Origin: Nitratiruptor sp. YY09-18
GTDB lineage: Bacteria > Campylobacterota > Campylobacteria > Campylobacterales > Nitratiruptoraceae
DNA length: 64,000 nt
NCBI RefSeq assembly: GCF_016593235.1
Contig: NZ_AP023065.1
Span: forward strand, 1,364,001 to 1,428,000
Direction of reading: 5' to 3'
A model generated the notes under the pieces. The model saw only the letters and a program-made list of their open reading frames with translations. It was not told the origin of the DNA and ran no database searches. This document shows, piece by piece, positions 59,433-64,000 of the stretch. A program made the translations under genes and the position numbers. Position 1 is the stretch's first letter. Each line of letters begins with the position of its first letter.

Positions 59433-60366
59433 CTCCACTGTCCGGATAGCTAATTTTTATGGAGATATCTATTTGCATACCATCAAGCACTTTGCGCAAA
59501 GCACGTATATCAACTTTTTCGTAGATATCCTTGAGGCTTTGGATTGGCTCTTGTGGTTGAGATGGAGTATTAGGAGGAGTCTCTTCCACTATTGGAGCTT
59601 GTGGCTCCTCAATTGGCTGCGGTTGGCTCTCTTGAATTGGCTCTTGCGAAATCGCCTCCTCCTTGCTCTCTTTGGGCGCAGAGAGGCTATGTGGCTGTGG
59701 AGCAATATCCTCTTCTTTTACTAAAGAGATCTTCTCATCTATCGGCTCTTCTTCATACTGTAAGATATCTTCGACACTTGCGTGCTCTTCATCATTCAAA
59801 AGTTTTGTAACCTCTGCAAGTTCACTTTGATCGAGAATATTGCCTTGCTCTTTGATCTCATCTTTGACAAACGGAGACTCTTCAAAACTCTCTTCTACCT
59901 CTACAATACTCTCAATCTGTGCGCTATTCATTGGTGATCTGTCTCGATCCAAGAGGCTATCAAATGGTTCTGCTTCACTTCTTTCCTGTTGTGGCTGCGG
60001 AGTTTCACTCTCACCTGGTGCTACAGAAGCCTGTTCTTTTATCTCTTCCACTGAACTTTTGACTTTGCGCAAAACTTCGATGAGATCCGTTGGCAAAAAT
60101 GGTTTAGTAAGTACAAAATCAAACTCATCACTTTGAGTATTTTTGCTGCCACTGATAAGCCCTAACTGCTTATAGTTAATATGCTGTTTAATATCGTGCA
60201 AAAAGTTCTCATCATACATCTCATCATCTATGACAACCACTTCATAATTGCCTGTAGGAAGATCATACACATTGTCACACTCTTCTATATCAAATCCCGC
60301 TTTTGGTACACTCATATGCATCATACGCGAAACTACGGGGTTTTTATTAATAAGCAGCAGTCTCAT
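59425..60366 (-). CDS. Receiver-like protein with long acidic Glu/Pro/Gln-rich region
   Basis: Residues 1-107 resemble a response-regulator receiver, with an Asp pair in VVVIDDEMYDE and a Lys in FVLTKPF, but the usual first acidic pair is missing, so it may not be phosphorylated in the normal way. Residues 108-275 are highly acidic and Pro/Gln-rich, and the last 40 residues form a short ordered segment (DIRALRKVLDGMQIDISIKI). It occupies the place of the poly-E-rich protein gene between gmk and the nucT-like gene in Helicobacter. Function unknown. Confidence 0.7.
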   Translation of the reverse strand: MRLLLINKNPVVSRMMHMSVPKAGFDIEECDNVYDLPTGNYEVVVIDDEMYDENFLHDIKQHINYKQLGLISGSKNTQSDEFDFVLTKPFLPTDLIEVLRKVKSSVEEIKEQASVAPGESETPQPQQERSEAEPFDSLLDRDRSPMNSAQIESIVEVEESFEESPFVKDEIKEQGNILDQSELAEVTKLLNDEEHASVEDILQYEEEPIDEKISLVKEEDIAPQPHSLSAPKESKEEAISQEPIQESQPQPIEEPQAPIVEETPPNTPSQPQEPIQSLKDIYEKVDIRALRKVLDGMQIDISIKISYPDSGDV

Positions 60367-60420
60367 TACTAAACTCCAATCAATTTTTTTTATTGTATTA
60401 TTTTTTACTTAAAACTTATC

Positions 60421-60426
60421 TATAAT
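60421..60426 (+). promoter_or_regulatory. Probable -10 box for the nucT-like gene
   Basis: TATAAT lies 13 bases before the ATG with AAAGGA between, giving a very short leader. Confidence 0.45.
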
Positions 60427-60439
60427 TTAAAGGATTGGT

Positions 60440-60958
60440 ATGAAAAAGTTTTTTCTATTATCGTTTTTGGTGCTGCATTTATTAAGTGCCCAGCTCTACT
60501 TCCTCCCATTTGAGTCTCGTGATGCCATGCACCAACTTCTTCGCTGGATAGATCAAGCCCACTACAAAATCGATATAGCGATGTATAGTTTTACAAACAA
60601 AAAGATTGCAAAAAGATTGGTCAACGCAGCCAAGAGAGGTGTCAAGATTCGCCTCATTTTAGATGAAGAGCAAAATCTCAAGGATCGCTACTCCCAAATT
60701 GGTTATCTTGCAAAGTATCCTAATATTGCAGTTTTTACAATCAAAGGAAAATATGCAAAGCGGGGAGAATATTATGGCAAGATGCATATGAAGCTAGCGA
60801 TAATTGATAACAAGAGACTTATATTTGGCTCAGCTAATTGGTCCAATTCAGCTTTTAAGCGAAACTATGAACTGCTCTACTTTTTAGATGATTTGCAAAA
60901 AGCTAAAAAGAGTGAGAGGTTTTTTGAAAGAATTTTAAGGAAGGCAAAGGAGTATTAG
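60440..60958 (+). CDS. Secreted phospholipase D-family nuclease (NucT-like)
   Basis: A signal peptide of about 17 residues precedes one HKD motif (HMKLAIIDNKRLIFGSANWS, residues about 115-134). Single-HKD proteins of this length act as dimers; Helicobacter NucT is a membrane-associated DNase of this family, linked to DNA uptake and nucleotide salvage. Gene order next to the acidic protein and gmk matches that organism. Converges on rplS with a five-base gap. Confidence 0.85.
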   Translation: MKKFFLLSFLVLHLLSAQLYFLPFESRDAMHQLLRWIDQAHYKIDIAMYSFTNKKIAKRLVNAAKRGVKIRLILDEEQNLKDRYSQIGYLAKYPNIAVFTIKGKYAKRGEYYGKMHMKLAIIDNKRLIFGSANWSNSAFKRNYELLYFLDDLQKAKKSERFFERILRKAKEY

Positions 60959-60963
60959 AAAGC

Positions 60964-61320
60964 TTATTTTTTAAGCTCTCTAATTCTCGCAGCTTTACCT
61001 TTTCTATCACGGAGATAGTAGAGTTTTGCTCTTCTTACACGACCTTTACGGAGCACTTTGATATCTTTGATACTGTCACTATAGAGTGGAAATATTCTCT
61101 CTACACCTATATTGTTTGCACCGATTTTTCTTACAGTGAAAGTTTTCCCTGTGCCTTCACCTCTAATAGCGATACAAACACCCTCGAAATTCTGGATTCT
61201 TGTTTTGTCACCCTCTTTGATCTCTACAGCCACTCTCACTGTATCTCCAGCCTTGAACTCTGGAACCTGCTTTGCTTCTACCTGCGCTTTTTCGAAGTGC
61301 TCAATATATTTATTTCTCAT
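60964..61320 (-). CDS. rplS: 50S ribosomal protein bL19
   Basis: Ribosomal protein at the subunit interface. [20 protein letters not shown] and [10 protein letters not shown] near the middle are bL19 signatures; 118 residues. Overlaps trmD by 11 bases at the end of the rpsP operon. Confidence 0.98.
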   Translation of the reverse strand: MRNKYIEHFEKAQVEAKQVPEFKAGDTVRVAVEIKEGDKTRIQNFEGVCIAIRGEGTGKTFTVRKIGANNIGVERIFPLYSDSIKDIKVLRKGRVRRAKLYYLRDRKGKAARIRELKK

Positions 61321-61990
61321 CTGTAATCCTTTTATCAGGTCTATAATATTGTGTCCTCATTACAGCCATATCATATTTTAAGGCGCTAATTTTACTATGA
61401 TTACCCTTTAAAAACTCTAAAACTATTTTCTTACCTGCAAACTCATCTGGCTTCGTAAATGCTGGAGCCTCCAGCAGATCATTCTCAAAGCTCTCCTCTT
61501 CAAGGGATGCTTCATTGCCGAGAACTCCGGGAATATTGCGCACTATTGCATCACTCATCACAAGACTTGCTAACTCTCCCCCAGTGAGAATAAAGTCACC
61601 GATACTAAGCACCTCATCGGCATAGATCTCTATGAGACGCTCATCAAACCCCTCATAGCGACCATTTACAAAAATGAGATGCTCTTTTTGTGCTAGTCGC
61701 TTCGCATCTTTTTGATTAAATCTCTTTGCTACCGGGGTAACAAAGATCACCCAAGAATTTTTAGTTTTAATCGCTTCAAGAGCCCTAGCAATGGGAGAGG
61801 GTTCTAGGAGCATCCCGGCTCCCCCGCCAACTTTTGGTCTATCTACTTTTTTGTGTTTATCTTCGCTAAATTTTCTAAAATCGATAAACTCTATAGCAAA
61901 AAGCTCTTTTTCGATAGCCCTTTTTAAAATCGAATCACTAAAATAGCACTCCATAAGATGGGGGAAAAGTGTAAGGTATGATATTTTCAT
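61310..61990 (-). CDS. trmD: tRNA (guanine-37-N1)-methyltransferase
   Basis: SPOUT methyltransferase modifying G37. The knot contains [15 protein letters not shown] and [17 protein letters not shown], and the N-terminus starts [12 protein letters not shown]. The 226 residues are normal. Four-base overlap with rimM. Confidence 0.97.
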   Translation of the reverse strand: MKISYLTLFPHLMECYFSDSILKRAIEKELFAIEFIDFRKFSEDKHKKVDRPKVGGGAGMLLEPSPIARALEAIKTKNSWVIFVTPVAKRFNQKDAKRLAQKEHLIFVNGRYEGFDERLIEIYADEVLSIGDFILTGGELASLVMSDAIVRNIPGVLGNEASLEEESFENDLLEAPAFTKPDEFAGKKIVLEFLKGNHSKISALKYDMAVMRTQYYRPDKRITDEK

Positions 61991-62508
61991 GATGCTTGGA
62001 GTATATCTTTGGCTCCACTCGCCTCAATTTTTTTGCTCTTTATATCTACATCTTTGATATATTCATCAATAAAAGGCACCATGAAACTTTTTGGCAAGCC
62101 CTCTTCTATCAAGGCTTTATCTGTGTCGATGATGAGATAGTCAGCTGCTGGGAGACGTTGAATATCTTTGATACTTCCTAGCAACTCTCCATTTTCATAA
62201 AGATTGCATCCAAGAATATCAAACCAGAAATACTCATCATCTGCTAGATCGATACTCGCTTTTGTAGACTCTTCGTCGCTATATAGATATGCATTTGTAT
62301 AACGTTTTGCCTCTTCTGGAGTATTGACTCCCACAAGCTTCACAGTTCCTCGCTGTGGGTTAATCTTCTCAATTGTTACAGTCCCCCTGTCACTCTCAAA
62401 GCTGCTACCCTCTTGAAACTGCTCAGGAAAGTCAGAGAGATCGAAAAAACGCATCTCTCCCTTGAGACCCACGCTACGTCCAATTCTTGCGATAGCAAGC
62501 TTCTTCAT
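61987..62508 (-). CDS. rimM: Ribosome maturation factor RimM
   Basis: Helps 16S 3'-domain assembly. The N-terminal IGRSVGLKGEMRF beta barrel and the PRC-barrel EYFWFDILGCNLYENGELLG are visible in 173 residues. Three bases separate it from the KH protein gene. Confidence 0.94.
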   Translation of the reverse strand: MKKLAIARIGRSVGLKGEMRFFDLSDFPEQFQEGSSFESDRGTVTIEKINPQRGTVKLVGVNTPEEAKRYTNAYLYSDEESTKASIDLADDEYFWFDILGCNLYENGELLGSIKDIQRLPAADYLIIDTDKALIEEGLPKSFMVPFIDEYIKDVDIKSKKIEASGAKDILQAS

Positions 62509-62511
62509 GTG

Positions 62512-62754
62512 CTACTCCACAGGCTGGACATTGACTTTGTAACTCACTCCATCTTTTGCTTTGCAGCCAGAGATTACTGTCTTGATAGCTCCTATCATTT
62601 TGCCCTCTTTTCCGATGATTTTACCTGCATCGGCTCTATTGGCATAGATAGTGATCTCGCTATAGCTCTCATTGACCTGGTTGAGTTCGACACGCACATC
62701 TTCTGGGTAGTTTGCAAGAAGTTTTGCAAACTTCTCCACAAAATCTCTTACCAT
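62512..62754 (-). CDS. khpA: KH-domain RNA-binding protein KhpA
   Basis: An 80-residue single KH domain with the GKEG loop in IIGKEGKMIGAIKT. It overlaps rpsP by one base, the usual place of khpA in this operon. Confidence 0.9.
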   Translation of the reverse strand: MVRDFVEKFAKLLANYPEDVRVELNQVNESYSEITIYANRADAGKIIGKEGKMIGAIKTVISGCKAKDGVSYKVNVQPVE

Positions 62755-62993
62755 TACTTATCTTCCGCCCACTCGCTGATTTTTTTCACACGATCGCTCA
62801 TCTTCGCACCAACACCTAGCCAGTAGTTGAGTCTTTCACGATCTATTTTTGCAGTTGAAGGATCTGTAAGAGGATTGTAGTATCCGATCACTTCTATCCA
62901 ACCACTATCTCTTCTTTTTCTACTATCTGTAACTACAATTCTATAGAAAGGTTTCTTCTTTCTACCAAATCTTGCAAGTCTGATAACTGTCAT
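62754..62993 (-). CDS. rpsP: 30S ribosomal protein bS16
   Basis: Small-subunit assembly protein; [20 protein letters not shown] and [13 protein letters not shown] are diagnostic in 79 residues. AAAGGAG lies before the ATG. First gene of the rpsP-khpA-rimM-trmD-rplS operon; ffh is upstream, 72 bases away. Confidence 0.98.
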   Translation of the reverse strand: MTVIRLARFGRKKKPFYRIVVTDSRKRRDSGWIEVIGYYNPLTDPSTAKIDRERLNYWLGVGAKMSDRVKKISEWAEDK

Positions 62994-63031
62994 TGTGTTT
63001 TTCTCCTTTGTTGATTAATAATATTTTAACC

Positions 63032-63053
63032 ACTTTGCACCATTATGCAAAGT
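63032..63053 (-). promoter_or_regulatory. Inverted repeat between ffh and rpsP
   Basis: ACTTTGCA and TGCAAAGT form an eight-base perfect inverted repeat around a six-base loop, 12 bases beyond the ffh stop and 38 before the rpsP start. It may be a weak terminator, an attenuator or an operator; no long T run follows. Confidence 0.45.
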
Positions 63054-63065
63054 AGTCAAAATATC

Positions 63066-64000
63066 TCAGCGAATCGGTGGCATTCCTCCACCACCCATCT
63101 GCTTCATGAGATTTTGCATATCCTGCATTCCCTTTTTACCAGCAAATTTTTTGGCAAATTTGGCTGCATTGTTAAACTGCTTAAGGATTTTGTTGACCTC
63201 CTGCTGGCTCAGACCTGCACCTTGTGCTATACGGCGCTTGCGAGAATTGTTTTTGAGAATGAGATCTGGATCTTTGCGCTCTTTTGGAGTCATGGAATTG
63301 ATCATAGCTTTGATTTTTTTGATCTCTTGTGAGTTTTCAAGATCGAGATCTTTTATGGCCTTTGCCATATTTCCCATACCTGGGATCATAGAGATGAGGC
63401 TTTTGAGACTCCCCATTTTCTTAATTGACTCAAGCTGATCGAGAAAGTCTTCGAAATTAAACTTCCCTTTTGCGATCTTTTTGCTAATCTGCTTCGCTTT
63501 CTTCTCATCAATGACTGCTGCAGTCTTTTCAGCTAAAGACTCGATGTCACCCGCACCCATCAAGCGGTTTGTGATTCTTTCAGGTATAAAGACTTCCAAA
63601 TCTGGCATCTTCTCGCCAGTCCCTATGAAGCGAAGAGGCACGCCGATTTGATGTGCGAGGGAAATTGCTACACCACCTTTGCTATCCCCATCATATTTTG
63701 TAAGGATAACACCAGTGATACCTACATCTTCATTGAATTTTGCTGCACTTCTGACTGCATCTTGACCTGTAAGTGAGTCAGCTACATAAAACACCTCATC
63801 AGGATTTGCTGTCTCTTTGACACGACGCAGTTCATCCATCAAGGCTTTATCAATTGCCAAACGCCCTGCAGTATCTATAATCACCACATCATAGAGCTTC
63901 TCTTTGGCAGTTGCAAGAGCGTCTTTGACCACTTTAACTGGGTCTTGCTCACCCTCTTCGCCAAAAAAGTCTACATCTATTTGCTGTGCAATCTGGCGTA
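63066..64000 (-). CDS. ffh: Signal recognition particle protein Ffh, 3' part (gene continues past the window)
   Basis: GTPase that targets nascent membrane proteins. The visible C-terminal 310 or so residues include part of the G domain (DTAGRLAIDKALM, TKYDGDSKGG) and the Met-rich M domain (SRKRRIAQGAGLS) that binds 4.5S RNA, ending in a GGGGMPPIR tail. A GTG at 63930-63932 looks like a start, but the open frame and family sequence (EQDPVKVVKDAL) continue to the window edge, so the true start is outside. Confidence 0.95.
   Translation of the reverse strand, partial: RQIAQQIDVDFFGEEGEQDPVKVVKDALATAKEKLYDVVIIDTAGRLAIDKALMDELRRVKETANPDEVFYVADSLTGQDAVRSAAKFNEDVGITGVILTKYDGDSKGGVAISLAHQIGVPLRFIGTGEKMPDLEVFIPERITNRLMGAGDIESLAEKTAAVIDEKKAKQISKKIAKGKFNFEDFLDQLESIKKMGSLKSLISMIPGMGNMAKAIKDLDLENSQEIKKIKAMINSMTPKERKDPDLILKNNSRKRRIAQGAGLSQQEVNKILKQFNNAAKFAKKFAGKKGMQDMQNLMKQMGGGGMPPIR

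Overview
The window reads as a chromosomal segment of a Campylobacterota (epsilonproteobacterial) organism, probably a free-living relative of Campylobacter and Helicobacter. Support comes from gene order and lineage-typical families: fabI-tpiA-pgk-gap-nadD-rsfS, argS-tatA-gmk-acidic protein-nucT, nusA beside an HP0268-type gene and miaB, rpsP-KH-rimM-trmD-rplS with ffh, and a MagIII-type glycosylase. Synteny statements are from memory, not from a search. An assimilatory nitrate/nitrite reductase pair at the left edge suggests a free-living, nitrate-using organism. I did not identify a species. Genes are packed tightly: most operon neighbours overlap by 1-30 bases, and convergent genes meet or overlap at their tails.

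Layout. 1-4132: narB-nirA nitrate assimilation. 4122-4346: a small unknown gene on the minus strand. 4407-10354: gyrA, asd, a YqhA-type membrane protein, hemE and a radical SAM protein in one forward run. 10388-15968: a complete type II-C CRISPR-Cas9 locus (array, tracrRNA, cas2, cas1, cas9). 16181-18277: rho and murI. 18269-20007: a CAP-domain lipoprotein and an anchored partner. 20064-21611: dnaX. 21608-32807: a nine-gene minus-strand operon yajC-secD-secF-leuS-lptE-folC-mfd-ymdB-magIII. 32806-35952: lnt, cysK, a class IV aminotransferase-like protein and a possible SspB-like adaptor. 35953-36852: a LysR regulator. 36992-44457: uvrD-truB-ispE-smpB-GGDEF-rimO-tilS. 44414-48092: two PilO/PilN-like membrane proteins, an acyltransferase, miaB and an HP0268-like gene. 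48257-49360: nusA. 49357-52191: an ABC permease, an exported protein and a major porin. 52283-55984: fabI-tpiA-pgk-gap. 56054-60366: nadD, then rsfS, argS, tatA, gmk and an acidic receiver-like protein. 60440-64000: a NucT-type nuclease, then rplS-trmD-rimM-khpA-rpsP and the 3' part of ffh.

The CRISPR locus is the accessory highlight. Cas9 (1129 residues) keeps the RuvC and HNH catalytic residues, and cas1 and cas2 overlap it in one operon. The array has 13 repeats and 12 spacers and is read on the minus strand. A tracrRNA is encoded on the plus strand between array and cas2. Its anti-repeat pairs with the first 27 repeat bases around a two-base bulge, and two hairpins follow. Each intact repeat ends in an extended -10 element, so every spacer may have its own promoter. 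The final degenerate repeat keeps the tracrRNA-pairing part and has lost that promoter. The tracrRNA and leader promoters point apart and share five bases of their -35 boxes. Base composition changes sharply inside the locus, consistent with a mosaic, transferred origin.

The only stretch over 300 bases without a protein gene is 10355-11376, which holds the array, leader and tracrRNA. I saw no tRNA or rRNA genes and no insertion sequences.
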